Shown: one piece after another, positions 34,476 through 43,358 of the stretch
How the letters are laid out: the number at the start of each line of letters is the position of its first letter
Numbering within the stretch: the stretch's first letter is position 1
Source of the DNA: Parasutterella muris
Lineage (GTDB): Bacteria; Pseudomonadota; Gammaproteobacteria; Burkholderiales; Burkholderiaceae_F
Reading direction: 5' to 3'
Assembly (NCBI RefSeq): GCF_943193095.1
Contig: NZ_CALPCV010000008.1
Coordinates: forward strand, 1 to 64,000
DNA: 64,000 nt
Position numbers and translations under genes: made by a program
The notes under the pieces: model-generated
Told to the model about the DNA's origin: nothing
The model's database searches: none
What the model saw: the letters and a program-made list of their open reading frames with translations, nothing else

Positions 34476-35705
34476 ATGGCTGTCAATTTATATCCGCCCG
34501 AACCTTCGGAAATTTATCCCGTCCCCGGAGTGGTTCTCGGCGTCGCGGAGGCCAATATCCGCAAACCCAATCGTAAAGACGTTCTGGTTGTAGAGCTTGC
34601 GCTCGGCTCCCGCGTTGCCGGAGTTTTCACCAGCAATCGTTTTGCAGCCGCGCCGGTTCAGGTCTGCAGAAAGCATTTAAGCGAAACCAATAATATTCGC
34701 GCAATTGTCGTGAATACCGGTATCGCTAATGCCGGCACCGGCCTTCAGGGCGTGATCGATGCGGAAGAGACCTGCCAAAAGCTCTCGGAAATTTTGAATT
34801 GCTCGCCGACTCAAGTCCTGCCGTTTTCTACCGGTGTGATTATGGAGCCGCTGCCAATGCGCAATCTGCTTAAAGGCGTGGAGGAAGCTGCTAATTCCTT
34901 ATCGCGCAATAATTGGATTGACGCGGCCGAAGCTATTATGACAACCGACACGGTGCCCAAATGCTATTCGAAGCGGGTGGATCTGGACGGTCATGAAATT
35001 ACGATCACCGGCATCAGTAAAGGATCGGGCATGATTGAGCCGCATATGGCAACCATGCTGGGATTTATCGCTACGGATATCGGCATTGATGAATCGATCC
35101 TTCAGGAAGTCGTTAAGACGGTTGCTGACGCTTCTTACAACCGTGTCACAGTTGACGGCGACACATCAACGAATGATTCCTTTGTTTTAATTTCCACCGG
35201 CAGAAATCAGGCTGATCCGATTGTTTCTGCCGACGATCCGCGTTACGACGATTTGCTTGACGCTCTGATCGAAGTGGCTCAGAAGCTTTCTCAGGCCATG
35301 GTGAGAGACGGGGAAGGCGCTTCCAAGTTCATTACGATCACGGTGGAAGACGCGCGTGACGAAGAGGAGGCTCTGAAGGTCGCCTACGCAGTTGCTCATT
35401 CTCCTTTAGTTAAGACAGCGTTTTACGCCTCCGATCCTAACCTCGGTCGAATCTTAGCGGCAGTCGGCAATTCGAAGATTGCGGACCTTGATCCGACCAA
35501 AGTAACGCTTTGGCTTGATGACGTGCTCGTCGCAAGAAACGGCGGAAGAGCTCAGGAATATGAAGAAATTCAGGGCCAGACCGTCATGGCTAAGGATGAA
35601 ATTACGGTGCGCATCAGTCTTGGCAGAGGAGACGCCTCGGAAACTGTCTGGACGACTGATCTGTCGCATGACTACGTGTCGATCAACGCCGACTATCGGA
35701 GCTGA
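34476..35705 (+). CDS. argJ: Bifunctional ornithine acetyltransferase/N-acetylglutamate synthase
   Basis: Recycles the acetyl group of N-acetylornithine onto glutamate in arginine synthesis. 409 residues. The self-cleavage site is visible as KGSGMIEPHMATMLGF, with Thr193 becoming the N-terminal nucleophile of the beta chain; the oxyanion-hole pair is in PFSTGVI (116-122). It has its own unit after the secA terminator (AAAGGA before ATG) and reads into the ATPase and mutT genes. Its presence shows an acetyl-cycle arginine pathway. Confidence 0.97.
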   Translation: MAVNLYPPEPSEIYPVPGVVLGVAEANIRKPNRKDVLVVELALGSRVAGVFTSNRFAAAPVQVCRKHLSETNNIRAIVVNTGIANAGTGLQGVIDAEETCQKLSEILNCSPTQVLPFSTGVIMEPLPMRNLLKGVEEAANSLSRNNWIDAAEAIMTTDTVPKCYSKRVDLDGHEITITGISKGSGMIEPHMATMLGFIATDIGIDESILQEVVKTVADASYNRVTVDGDTSTNDSFVLISTGRNQADPIVSADDPRYDDLLDALIEVAQKLSQAMVRDGEGASKFITITVEDARDEEEALKVAYAVAHSPLVKTAFYASDPNLGRILAAVGNSKIADLDPTKVTLWLDDVLVARNGGRAQEYEEIQGQTVMAKDEITVRISLGRGDASETVWTTDLSHDYVSINADYRS

Positions 35706-35709
35706 TGAG

Positions 35710-36591
35710 ATGCTGAGCCCCGACTTGGAAACGCGCCTGGCAAAGGTTCTTGACCGACTGGACAATCTGCTTCCCAAAACTGAAGCGGAAGTCGATTGGA
35801 GCGCAAAAGCATTCCGCTGGAGAAGAAGAAACTATCTTGGCATGTCCGCCGGAGAGCTTGAGCCGGTGGAAAGGATCGCTTATGTCGACGAGTCGGTCAT
35901 CATCAATGCTGACCGTCAGAAAGAGCAGATTTTCCGCAACACGGAACAGTTTGTTAAAGGACTGCCCGCAAACAATGTTCTGCTGTCCGGGGCTCGAGGT
36001 ACCGGTAAATCTTCTTTGATTCGCGCCTGTTTCAGCAAGTACTGCGATCAGGGGCTTCGTCTCATTGAGGTCGATAAGAGCGATCTGAGAGATCTCGCGG
36101 ATATCGCGCGCATGGTTTCGCATCGTCCGGAGAAGTTTATTGTCTTCTGCGATGACTTGTCTTTTGAATTTGGCGAAGGCAGCTACAAAGAATTAAAAGC
36201 GATTCTTGATGGTTCTGTTGCTTCATCCGGTGACAATCTTTTGGTTTATGCGACATCGAATCGCCGACACCTGATGCCGGAGAAAATGAGTGACAATCTC
36301 GCGAGTTCAATGGATGAAGACGGAGAGCTGCATCCTGCCGAGACGACTGAAGAAAAGATGTCGCTGTCCGAGCGTTTTGGTCTGTGGCTTAGTTTCTATC
36401 CGTACAGTCAGAAAGAGTATTTGAGTATCGCCAAGGTTTGGACAGAGCATTTTGGCGGCACGATTAACGAAGATTGGCAGACGGAAGCGCTGCAGTTTGC
36501 GCTTCAGCGCGGCTCCCGCTCCGGCCGTGTGGCTTATCAATTTGCCCGTGACTGGGCCGGCCGCACTCGTTTGGAAAAGGAAAACGCATGA
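35710..36591 (+). CDS. DUF815-family AAA+ ATPase
   Basis: 293 residues from ATG 35710, four bases after argJ; the frame is open upstream inside argJ but the family begins near this Met. Walker A LLSGARGTGKSSLI, Walker B FIVFCDDLSFE and sensor-type YATSNRRHLMPE identify the DUF815 P-loop family, which is conserved between argJ and mutT in betaproteobacteria. Cytoplasmic; its cellular role is not established. Stop overlaps the mutT ATG (ATGA). Confidence 0.85.
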   Translation: MLSPDLETRLAKVLDRLDNLLPKTEAEVDWSAKAFRWRRRNYLGMSAGELEPVERIAYVDESVIINADRQKEQIFRNTEQFVKGLPANNVLLSGARGTGKSSLIRACFSKYCDQGLRLIEVDKSDLRDLADIARMVSHRPEKFIVFCDDLSFEFGEGSYKELKAILDGSVASSGDNLLVYATSNRRHLMPEKMSDNLASSMDEDGELHPAETTEEKMSLSERFGLWLSFYPYSQKEYLSIAKVWTEHFGGTINEDWQTEALQFALQRGSRSGRVAYQFARDWAGRTRLEKENA

Positions 36592-36983
36592 TGAAATTAA
36601 CCGAGGTCTCGGTCGCCGTCGCTTTTGACGGAGAGGGGCGTTTTCTGATGACGTCGCGGCCCGAAGGGAAAGTCTATGCAGGTTACTGGGAGTTTCCCGG
36701 CGGAAAGATTGAGTCCGGCGAGACTCCGGAAGAAGCGCTGCATCGGGAGATGCGAGAGGAGCTCGGCGCGGAGATTTCCGATTGCAAAGAAGTCAAGACA
36801 TCTGTTTTTACGTATCCGCATGCAACCGTGCATCTACACTTTATTCAATGCCGAATTAAACCTGAGACGATTAAGGCGCTTGAAGGTCAGGAATTTAAGT
36901 TTGTGACGATGGAAGAGCTTCCTGAACCGATTCTTCCCGCAACAGTGCCGGAACTTGAGGATGTGACCGCCTGCAGGCTCTAA
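36588..36983 (+). CDS. mutT: NUDIX hydrolase, MutT-like (8-oxo-dGTP diphosphatase)
   Basis: 131 residues with a complete Nudix box, G-x5-E-x7-REUxEExGU: GKIESGETPEEALHREMREELGA. The preceding WEFPGG motif and the EELPEPILPA C-terminus match MutT, which removes oxidised dGTP from the pool and prevents A:T to C:G changes. Translationally coupled to the DUF815 ATPase. Confidence 0.92.
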   Translation: MMKLTEVSVAVAFDGEGRFLMTSRPEGKVYAGYWEFPGGKIESGETPEEALHREMREELGAEISDCKEVKTSVFTYPHATVHLHFIQCRIKPETIKALEGQEFKFVTMEELPEPILPATVPELEDVTACRL

Positions 36984-37049
36984 TAAGCGCCTGTGGAATC
37001 TCGACTCCTCTCATGCATTTTCGGGTCAGGTTTTCTTTTAGTCATGCAA

Positions 37050-37345
37050 AGCCGGACTCTTTCCTATCGCTTGGTTTGAACGGTTGGAATGTCCGACCGC
37101 AGGCTGATGTGACGCTGATCACGCAGCTTGGAGGCTGCAAGTCTAAGGCGACGCTCACAAACGCTTATGGCGCAAGGGATACTGTAAACGGTGAGTTCTC
37201 GGGCAAGTTCGGTACAAACGTAGCGCTCGGCGTTCAGGCTGATAAAGGCATGACTACCATCGGGGCCCGTTACGGCTTCACAGGCGGTACCAAGGGCAAA
37301 GCCGACCACGCCTTCAAGATTGAGGCGCGCCTCCGTTTCTATACT
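37050..37345 (+). pseudogene. Remnant of an autotransporter beta-barrel C-terminus
   Basis: An open frame (37013-37420) encodes LSLGLNGWNVRPQADVTL, then GEFSGKFGTNVALGVQADKG, IGARYGFTGGTKGKADHAFKIEARLRF. This is the last third of a type V autotransporter barrel, whose final residue should be a terminal aromatic at the ARLRF position. Here the stop after Phe is lost and the frame runs on about 25 residues through the terminator stem. No signal peptide, passenger domain or rest of the barrel lies upstream: mutT ends at 36983. So this is the 3' end of a deleted or moved gene that kept its terminator. Confidence 0.75.
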
Positions 37346-37378
37346 GAGAAGTTCTTAGGAGGCATCCTAGATTCAGAA

Positions 37379-37408
37379 GGAGAGGAATTTCGGTTCCTCT
37401 CCTTTTTT
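37379..37408 (+). terminator. Rho-independent terminator (of the lost autotransporter gene; now ends the argJ-mutT unit)
   Basis: GGAGAGGAA-tttcgg-TTCCTCTCC (37379-37402), perfect 9-bp stem, then TTTTTTG. Confidence 0.92.
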
Positions 37409-37439
37409 GTTTTATGCTGAATTTTAGGATTTTGATAAA

Positions 37440-37676
37440 TTAAATTTCGTTTTCCGGTTTGATCTTGCTGTGCAGTTTGCCGGTTGCAAGCGCTTCTTCT
37501 GAGATATCAAGATCATCGTCGGCTTCCTGGTTCTTGCTTTTGATTACGTAGGAACCTTCGGCCCAAGCGCCCAAGTCAATCAGCTTGCAGCGTTCGCAGC
37601 AGAAAGGACGAAACGGATTTTTTTCAGAATATTCACATTCCCGACCGCATGTCGGGCACTTTACTTTTAAGGCCAT
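37440..37676 (-). CDS. yacG: DNA gyrase inhibitor / zinc-binding protein YacG
   Basis: 78 residues with the four-cysteine zinc knuckle C-P-T-C (9-12) and C27/C31 in FRPFCCERCKLIDLGAW, the YacG signature. In E. coli it binds GyrB and inhibits gyrase. Follows zapD by 15 bases in the same direction, the conserved coaE-zapD-yacG order. The tail is acidic and longer than usual by a few residues. Confidence 0.93.
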   Translation of the reverse strand: MALKVKCPTCGRECEYSEKNPFRPFCCERCKLIDLGAWAEGSYVIKSKNQEADDDLDISEEALATGKLHSKIKPENEI

Positions 37677-37691
37677 AACAACAATTAGGAG

Positions 37692-38465
37692 TTACATATT
37701 GCAGAGGCCAAGTGTAAACGGAGCGTTTGCAGGAACCAAGTGTTCGGGGCCGTTTTTACCAAAATTAACGGGATTAAATCTGACGGAAAGCAGATATCGG
37801 TTTGCCGAAATTTTGGGAACCAATCCAAGCTTGGGATCAACAAAGATCTGCAGCAGTGTGAAAGTCTTACCCTGAAGATCTTTCTGGTAAGCGCCGTTCA
37901 CCGCGTTTTCAGTTTTGAGTTCCGCGGTACCGCGCAGCAAGTCGAGAATTAAGTCGATTGCGGTTCTGTACGGTTTAAGCGGAGCGATCCATTCCTTGAG
38001 GTTCGCTTTTCTTTCCTCTGCCGGAAGATGTAGCCAATGATGGTACATAGGGATATCAAACTCGCAGGTTCCGGCCGGAATTGCCGAGCGCTGTCCTACG
38101 GTTTTAAGAAATTCATTCTGTGAGGAAAGATGTGAAATACGCACGCCGACAGTGCTGAGTTCAGCTCTGCTCTTCTGAAGCTGCTCAAGCGTCATTTTGA
38201 GAGAGTTCTGATCGACATGCTCATTAAAAGCTAAAGGTTCAAGGCATGATCTGAAGCGGGCAAGTTCATGCAGGAGATCATTTTTCTGATCTCCACGCAC
38301 CGTGACTTCCTGTATTTCGAAGTACTTAAGGATAGCCGCACGGTGATCGTTTAAATTCTCTTGTTGAGCAAACCATTCCAGCTGAGAAAAGAGATCCGCC
38401 AATCGAAGGAACGTGCGAATTTTTTCGTTAGCCGGGAATTCATAGCGAAGCAACCCGTCAGTCAT
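37692..38465 (-). CDS. zapD: Cell division protein ZapD
   Basis: 257-residue cytoplasmic FtsZ cross-linker (DUF1342). Recognisable segments: LLRYEFPANEKIRTFLRLADLF at the N-terminus, HRAAILKYFEIQEV, GTCEFDIPMYHHWLH and VRFNPVNFGKNGPEHL. ZapD bundles FtsZ filaments by binding the FtsZ C-terminal tail, which only the second FtsZ in this window carries. It lies between coaE and yacG. Confidence 0.95.
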   Translation of the reverse strand: MTDGLLRYEFPANEKIRTFLRLADLFSQLEWFAQQENLNDHRAAILKYFEIQEVTVRGDQKNDLLHELARFRSCLEPLAFNEHVDQNSLKMTLEQLQKSRAELSTVGVRISHLSSQNEFLKTVGQRSAIPAGTCEFDIPMYHHWLHLPAEERKANLKEWIAPLKPYRTAIDLILDLLRGTAELKTENAVNGAYQKDLQGKTFTLLQIFVDPKLGLVPKISANRYLLSVRFNPVNFGKNGPEHLVPANAPFTLGLCNM

Positions 38466-38543
38466 TATTTGGCCTTTTTTTAGTTATTAAAATCTACCAC
38501 AAATATGTGCTAACGGATAGTAATTTTGCTTAGAGCTTGAAGA

Positions 38544-38702
38544 TTATTCTTCTAACTTTCCAAATTGCGTTCTGTCTTTTGCTGAACTGTTCGAGACAGT
38601 CAGAGTGATTTTGTCCGTGTGTCCGAGCGCATTTAAAGCGACGAAGCTGCTTATGTATTTCCTTTGCTCTGCATCGGTACTTTTTCCTGCATCGATCAGC
38701 AT
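38544..38702 (-). CDS. Small open frame overlapping the coaE stop (52 codons)
   Basis: ATG at 38702 overlaps the coaE stop as ATGCTGA and the frame runs 52 codons (begins MLIDAGKSTDAEQRKYISS, ends RTQFGKLEE) to a TAA at 38544. The composition is protein-like and the overlap is typical of coupled genes, but there is no clear ribosome site and no family I recognise. It may be a real small gene, a leftover of a longer gene, or chance. It occupies most of the 230-base gap between coaE and zapD. Confidence 0.3.
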   Translation of the reverse strand: MLIDAGKSTDAEQRKYISSFVALNALGHTDKITLTVSNSSAKDRTQFGKLEE

Positions 38703-39316
38703 GCTGGGGAAATCGATAATTCTCTGTCTATAGACGAGTATTTGGTATGCAGGCGATGGACCGCTTCTTTTAGCTCTTTAATGGAAAAAACATTTTCGAT
38801 AATGTCATCAGCGGATTTAAGCCGCTCAGTCCTCGAGGCTTGAGCATTAAGAATTGACATGACCTCTTCACGGGAGAAGCCGTTTCTCTTCATAACGCGG
38901 GTGATTTGCATTTCTTCGGGAGTGTCAACGACGAGAAGCCGGCTGATACGCTGCTTCCAAAAAGAATTCTCTGTTAACAGCGGCACACTGATGATGCAGT
39001 AGCGGCCTTTTGCTTCGCTGAGCTGCCTGAGGCATTCTTTTTGAATAATCGGATGGAGGATCGACTCAAGTTTTTTTCTCTGCTGCGGATCCCTGAAAAC
39101 TAAATCCCTCATGAATTTGCGATCCATTGACCCGTCGGGCGAGATAGCGTCATTTCCGAAAGCTAGTCGAACCGCATCGATCGCGATGCCGCCGGGAGCG
39201 GTCACCGCGCGAGAGACGCAGTCAGCGTCGACTACGGTAACACCGAGGGCAGAGAATTCGTCCGAGACAGTTGTTTTACCGCTGCCGATTCCTCCGGTTA
39301 ATCCGATAATTCTCAT
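38696..39316 (-). CDS. coaE: Dephospho-CoA kinase
   Basis: Last step of coenzyme A synthesis. 206 residues; P-loop GLTGGIGSGKTT (5-16), DADCVSRA, LHPIIQKEC, and the lid VDTPEEMQITRVMKRNGFSREE. The start lies 5 bases after the stop of the upstream binding-protein gene with no obvious terminator, so they may share a message. Confidence 0.96.
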   Translation of the reverse strand: MRIIGLTGGIGSGKTTVSDEFSALGVTVVDADCVSRAVTAPGGIAIDAVRLAFGNDAISPDGSMDRKFMRDLVFRDPQQRKKLESILHPIIQKECLRQLSEAKGRYCIISVPLLTENSFWKQRISRLLVVDTPEEMQITRVMKRNGFSREEVMSILNAQASRTERLKSADDIIENVFSIKELKEAVHRLHTKYSSIDRELSISPAC

Positions 39317-39321
39317 AGCTT

Positions 39322-40320
39322 TTATTTCTGAAGAACGTTATTGATCCATTTTTCCGTTAATTCGCCGCGATGCTGTCCTTTCCATGCAAGCGGAATATCC
39401 AGCACTTTGATGTTGGATAAATTGAGCACAGGATCGTCCGCAGCTACATCGGTACGGGTTGGGGCGTATTGGATTTTATTCTTCAGAATGAAATGCGCAA
39501 ACTTTGGGCTGGAAGCCCATTCCATAAAAGCTTCTGCTTCTTTTTTATTTTTTGCGCCCTTAACGACAGCAACGGTTTCGATGCCAACCGTAACGCCTTC
39601 TTTCGGATAGCTGATGGAGACCGGGTAGCCGAGCTGTTTTATATCCAAAGCGTCGGGAAGGTAGACGATCGCCGCAGCAGCAAGGCCTTCTCCCACGCGC
39701 ATTGCCGGCCAAGCTCCGCTTTTGGTATACATCTGAACGTTTTTATGAAGCTGCTTTTGGTAATCAATCGAGCCTTTATCTCCAAAAGCCATTTCAAGCG
39801 AAAAGAGGCGTTCGGTTGCGGTTCCGGAGGTACGGGCGTCCGCAAGAATAATTCCGTTTTTGTATTCCGGTTTAAGCAGATCGAGCCAAGAAGAGGGCGC
39901 TTTTAACTTCTGCTTTTCCAAAAACTTGTTGTTGGTAATGAAGGCAAGCGGCATGAAGCCGACACCGGTCCAATAGCCGTCCGGATCTAAAAACTGCGAC
40001 GGAATCTTATCCGCATTTTTTGGGCGATAGACGCTAAGCAGGTTGTCTTGTTTTGCGGCCTCCAAAAAGTCAGCAGGACCGCCGAGGACAGCATCGACCT
40101 GAGGATTTTTTCTTTCCGCTTTCAGCCGCGTGAGGACTTCTCCGGCGGAAAGCCGCAGGTAATTTACTTTGATGCCGGTATCTTTAGAGAACTGCGCTAA
40201 CACTTGTGTCGCATATTTTTCCGGCATAGAGGCGTAGAGGTTCAATTCTGCGGCAGTCAAATTTGACGAGAGGCCGGAGAAAAGCAAGGCTTGGGTTAGG
40301 AGGAGGCGCTTTAGAAGCAT
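39322..40320 (-). CDS. Periplasmic binding protein, Fe(III)/AfuA-type (family 1)
   Basis: 332 residues with a signal peptide (cleavage near LTAA/EL, about 24). The start of the mature protein LNLYASMPEKYATQVLAQFSKDTGIKVNYL, then GEVLTRLKAERKNPQVDAVLGG and the hinge FMPLAFITNN, are typical of ferric-iron or aminoethylphosphonate binding proteins of the AfuA/FutA/PhnS type. No permease or ATPase lies beside it, so it is an orphan that would rely on a transporter elsewhere. Ligand cannot be told from sequence. It may be co-transcribed with coaE. Confidence 0.8.
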   Translation of the reverse strand: MLLKRLLLTQALLFSGLSSNLTAAELNLYASMPEKYATQVLAQFSKDTGIKVNYLRLSAGEVLTRLKAERKNPQVDAVLGGPADFLEAAKQDNLLSVYRPKNADKIPSQFLDPDGYWTGVGFMPLAFITNNKFLEKQKLKAPSSWLDLLKPEYKNGIILADARTSGTATERLFSLEMAFGDKGSIDYQKQLHKNVQMYTKSGAWPAMRVGEGLAAAAIVYLPDALDIKQLGYPVSISYPKEGVTVGIETVAVVKGAKNKKEAEAFMEWASSPKFAHFILKNKIQYAPTRTDVAADDPVLNLSNIKVLDIPLAWKGQHRGELTEKWINNVLQK

Positions 40321-40375
40321 TTTTTCGGTCTCAAATTAGAAGAGGCTATAGTTTGCCATCCAAATGCCGAAAATA

Positions 40376-40427
40376 GGGGGAAACGCCAAAGTTTTCACTC
40401 AGGACGGGCAGAGCCCTCATTTCCCCC
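40376..40427. repeat. Inverted repeat with nested hairpin upstream of the binding-protein gene
   Basis: GGGGGAAA (40376-40383) and TTTCCCCC (40420-40427) flank a spacer containing GGGC-aga-GCCC (40406-40416). No T run follows in either direction. It lies between the restriction gene end and the binding-protein start; it could be a processing stem or a regulator site. Confidence 0.45.
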
Positions 40428-40447
40428 GAAAGCTCCTTATGTTTAGT

Positions 40448-40479
40448 GCATGTCAGCCGGTTCTAAGCGAATGACATGC
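40448..40479. repeat. 8-bp inverted repeat downstream of the restriction-modification gene
   Basis: GCATGTCA (40448-40455) and TGACATGC (40472-40479), 16-base spacer. It is 15 bases past the stop of the methylase frame and might act as a transcript-end stem. Confidence 0.4.
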
Positions 40480-40493
40480 CGCCTCTCTGAAAC

Positions 40494-43358
40494 TCAATCG
40501 CCTTCTCTGTCCAGCGGGTGTATTTCCAACGCCGGAAGATTTTTGACGATCTTTACTGTCTCCACGCTCACTGTAATGACCTTAAGGAACAAATCGTACG
40601 GATATGTGGTGTCGCCTATTTCTTCTCCGTACTTATTAAAGTCATTGACAATGCCGCTGTCCTTGTCAACTTTGACGCAGCACTTTTCAACGATCCAGTC
40701 CAGAGCGCTCTTCTTATTGACTACGTACTCCTGAGCCTCCAGAGGAATGTTTTCTATCGTGATGTCTGAGTTGTAGATCAGCCGGGTTTTATCTTTTGCA
40801 GCATTGCCTTTTTTCCCTTTAATCCGGCCCCACTCCATTCGAGTTACGTGGAACGAGGCACCCGGTTTCATTTGAATGTTAACGCCTGAGTAACGAGGCT
40901 GCTTTTCAAAATTCACATGCAGATCGGCTAACTTTCCGCCCGCTTCACTGAATGCTTTGAACTGTTCAAATGCGGCAACACGCGGAATTCTCGGAAGCTC
41001 CTTACTCAAATTATTTGCATACTTTGTCCGGTAATCCGGGCTATGCAAAATACCGTAGATGTAATAGAAGAGATCATCCTTTGAAATTGAGTTCTCCGGA
41101 TAAGCTTGTCGGAAATGTTCCAGTGCTTCATCAGTAATCGCATCTTCTTTGATAAAGCCTTTGGAAGCGGCGTTTTTTGAATTCTCTTCAGGTGGATTAA
41201 ATAAATCCGGTTCCTCTTTCTTTGGGCGAGCAGCTGAGGTATAAATGTAGCGGGGGAAGCATTGTCCGTTAAAAACAAGCTGAAGATCAGGTATTCGATC
41301 TACCATCAGGCAAGAAAACTCTTTTGCTCCAATACCTGCAACGCAAATGGCAAGATTTTTCGAAGATGCAGTCGGGAAAAGTTTCGGCATCTGATAAACG
41401 CAGTTATTCCAATAATGATCGAAATAAAGCCTCTGTCGGTTAAAGGGACGATAAAAAGATGCGTATTGTTTTTCTTTAGAAAATAGCTGGCTATATTTTC
41501 CGTTTAAAACATCTCTTTTTTGGGGTCGATCCCAATTAATATAGTGAGGATCGGAGGATGGGATAAAACTTTCTCTCTCCTTAGAACATCTGTCTACTTC
41601 TGCGTTATAGTGTTCTATCAAGTTCACTACATTTTGGGCTAAATTATCACGAGAAGAGTTATACGTCCAGGCATCTCTGCCTGTTGCTACGCCTCGTGAG
41701 TAATTTTTGAAGATGGCGTGCTCTAGAGTTTTCTTTCCATCTACTCTCATGAAACAAGAGTAAGAATCATCTCTCTGATTTAACCAGTCACCATGCTTAT
41801 CAGGGTAGGTTCTCTGCCAGTCAATTTTTGAAATTGACTCAGCCTTTGCCAGCTGTGTTAGTTTTTCTTCCCTAGTTAAATAATCATCAACGGCATGGAA
41901 ATAAATCTTGCCTTTTTCAGGATCATCCGGATTTTTAACAAGAAGAACTATTGCAACCGGAGCCCGACTTCCCTCACCAAAAATGTTGTCTTTTTCTTTA
42001 CGGCGTTGCTCGCCTTGAGTTCTGGCATTTCCCTTCAAATGGAAAATATAGATTGAATTGAACTCTTCTGCCATGCATTTACGCATACCGTCGGCACTGT
42101 TGGATTCAATCCATCCGGCATTAGTCACAAAACCAATAACACCTTTGTCTTTAATACGGTCGGATGCCCAGCGGTAAGCACGGATATATGAATCATAGAG
42201 GGAGTTTTTTAATGTGGCGGCCGTGCGTTTAGCGTATGTTTCCGATATTCTGTTGTCTAATTTTTCATAGTGTTCATTCTGATTGTTATCATTTGCGGAA
42301 TCCTGTCCAACTGAATAAGGTGGATTGCCAATGATCACTCGAATGTCCAACTCATTGGCCTTAGCCAATCGAGCATTATTTTCAGCTAATGATGTACTGA
42401 AAAAACTTTTGGCATCGTGATCGGCAAAAGTATCCGTCCAAATCATCACGGGGTTGGGCTCATATTCAAGATTCGGTACTAATTCATGCAGCGTACTTTC
42501 CAAGTTCATTGAAGCTACGTAATAAGCGAGAGGGACTATCTCATGCGCATGGATATCGTTCTTGAATTTTTCGTTGAGTTTGTCCGTCGGAATGAGGCCG
42601 CTTTGCATTAATCTCGTTAGAAATGTCCCGGTTCCTGTAAACGGATCGAGAATATGGACATTCGGTGCATCAATGGTTGTACCAAATTCCTTTTTCATAA
42701 TGTCTGCTACCGACTGATTGATGAAGTCAACCACAGGAACAGGGGTGTAAACAATGCCCAGTTTATCCCTCATTTTTGGGAAGGCAAATTTAAAAAATTT
42801 ATCGAAGAGTTCCAGAATGACCGTTTGTCTGTCTTCGGATGTTTTAATGTTCTTAGCACGGAGTTTGACCGAGTTGTAGAAGCCCTCTAATAACTTTGTT
42901 GCGGACTTCATGCCCTCCTTATCCAGAGCATCCAACGTTGATGTCATTGCTCTGGCAATTGGATTCCGTTCAGTGAACGGGAACTCGGCGAAGAGCGCAT
43001 CCATCACAGGTTTTGTGACAATGTGCTGACCCAGCATGTCGAGAATTTCCTCGCGTGAAAGCTCTCCGTTCAGAGTGTTTTTTAGTTCCTTAGAGAACTC
43101 CTCGAATTTTTTTCGAGATTCTTCGTTTGCCTGATCATCTAAAATGGATTTGATGTGCTTGACCTGTTCTTCGCAAATCCTGCCGACATCTTCGGCCCAA
43201 TCGCTCCATTCTTTTCGGTTTCCGACTTTCTTTACGATTCTCGCTCTGATGTCTTCCTCCAATATGGAATCTCTTCCGAATGGCAGAGCAAGCTGAGGGT
43301 TCGGAACATCTTTTCCTCCCGGAGCTGGCTTTCTCCCTCTTTGTTTTTTTTCTGCCAT
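40494..43358 (-). CDS. Type ISP restriction-modification enzyme, methylase and target-recognition half
   Basis: 954 residues from ATG 43358. The N-terminus (SILEEDIRARIVKKVGNRKEWSDWAED) is the helical coupler, followed by an adenine-N6 methyltransferase with SAM motif DPFTGTGTFL (238-247) and catalytic NPPY (345-348), then a target-recognition domain (from about 600). Type ISP enzymes (for example LlaGI) are single chains of about 1,600 residues: Mrr nuclease, helicase, coupler, methylase, recognition domain. Here the nuclease/helicase half is in the neighbouring frame and overlaps it by 224 bases. Removing one A from an A8 tract at 43344-43351 joins the two into one frame. As read, this half could act alone only if its weak start is used. 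The recognition-domain part is visibly richer in A/T than the surrounding genes, a sign of transfer. Confidence 0.88.
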   Translation of the reverse strand: MAEKKQRGRKPAPGGKDVPNPQLALPFGRDSILEEDIRARIVKKVGNRKEWSDWAEDVGRICEEQVKHIKSILDDQANEESRKKFEEFSKELKNTLNGELSREEILDMLGQHIVTKPVMDALFAEFPFTERNPIARAMTSTLDALDKEGMKSATKLLEGFYNSVKLRAKNIKTSEDRQTVILELFDKFFKFAFPKMRDKLGIVYTPVPVVDFINQSVADIMKKEFGTTIDAPNVHILDPFTGTGTFLTRLMQSGLIPTDKLNEKFKNDIHAHEIVPLAYYVASMNLESTLHELVPNLEYEPNPVMIWTDTFADHDAKSFFSTSLAENNARLAKANELDIRVIIGNPPYSVGQDSANDNNQNEHYEKLDNRISETYAKRTAATLKNSLYDSYIRAYRWASDRIKDKGVIGFVTNAGWIESNSADGMRKCMAEEFNSIYIFHLKGNARTQGEQRRKEKDNIFGEGSRAPVAIVLLVKNPDDPEKGKIYFHAVDDYLTREEKLTQLAKAESISKIDWQRTYPDKHGDWLNQRDDSYSCFMRVDGKKTLEHAIFKNYSRGVATGRDAWTYNSSRDNLAQNVVNLIEHYNAEVDRCSKERESFIPSSDPHYINWDRPQKRDVLNGKYSQLFSKEKQYASFYRPFNRQRLYFDHYWNNCVYQMPKLFPTASSKNLAICVAGIGAKEFSCLMVDRIPDLQLVFNGQCFPRYIYTSAARPKKEEPDLFNPPEENSKNAASKGFIKEDAITDEALEHFRQAYPENSISKDDLFYYIYGILHSPDYRTKYANNLSKELPRIPRVAAFEQFKAFSEAGGKLADLHVNFEKQPRYSGVNIQMKPGASFHVTRMEWGRIKGKKGNAAKDKTRLIYNSDITIENIPLEAQEYVVNKKSALDWIVEKCCVKVDKDSGIVNDFNKYGEEIGDTTYPYDLFLKVITVSVETVKIVKNLPALEIHPLDREGD

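Noticed and set aside
40376..40479. Inverted repeats near 40.4 kb as ends of an insertion sequence
   Set aside because: No transposase between or beside them and the two repeats are unrelated to each other.
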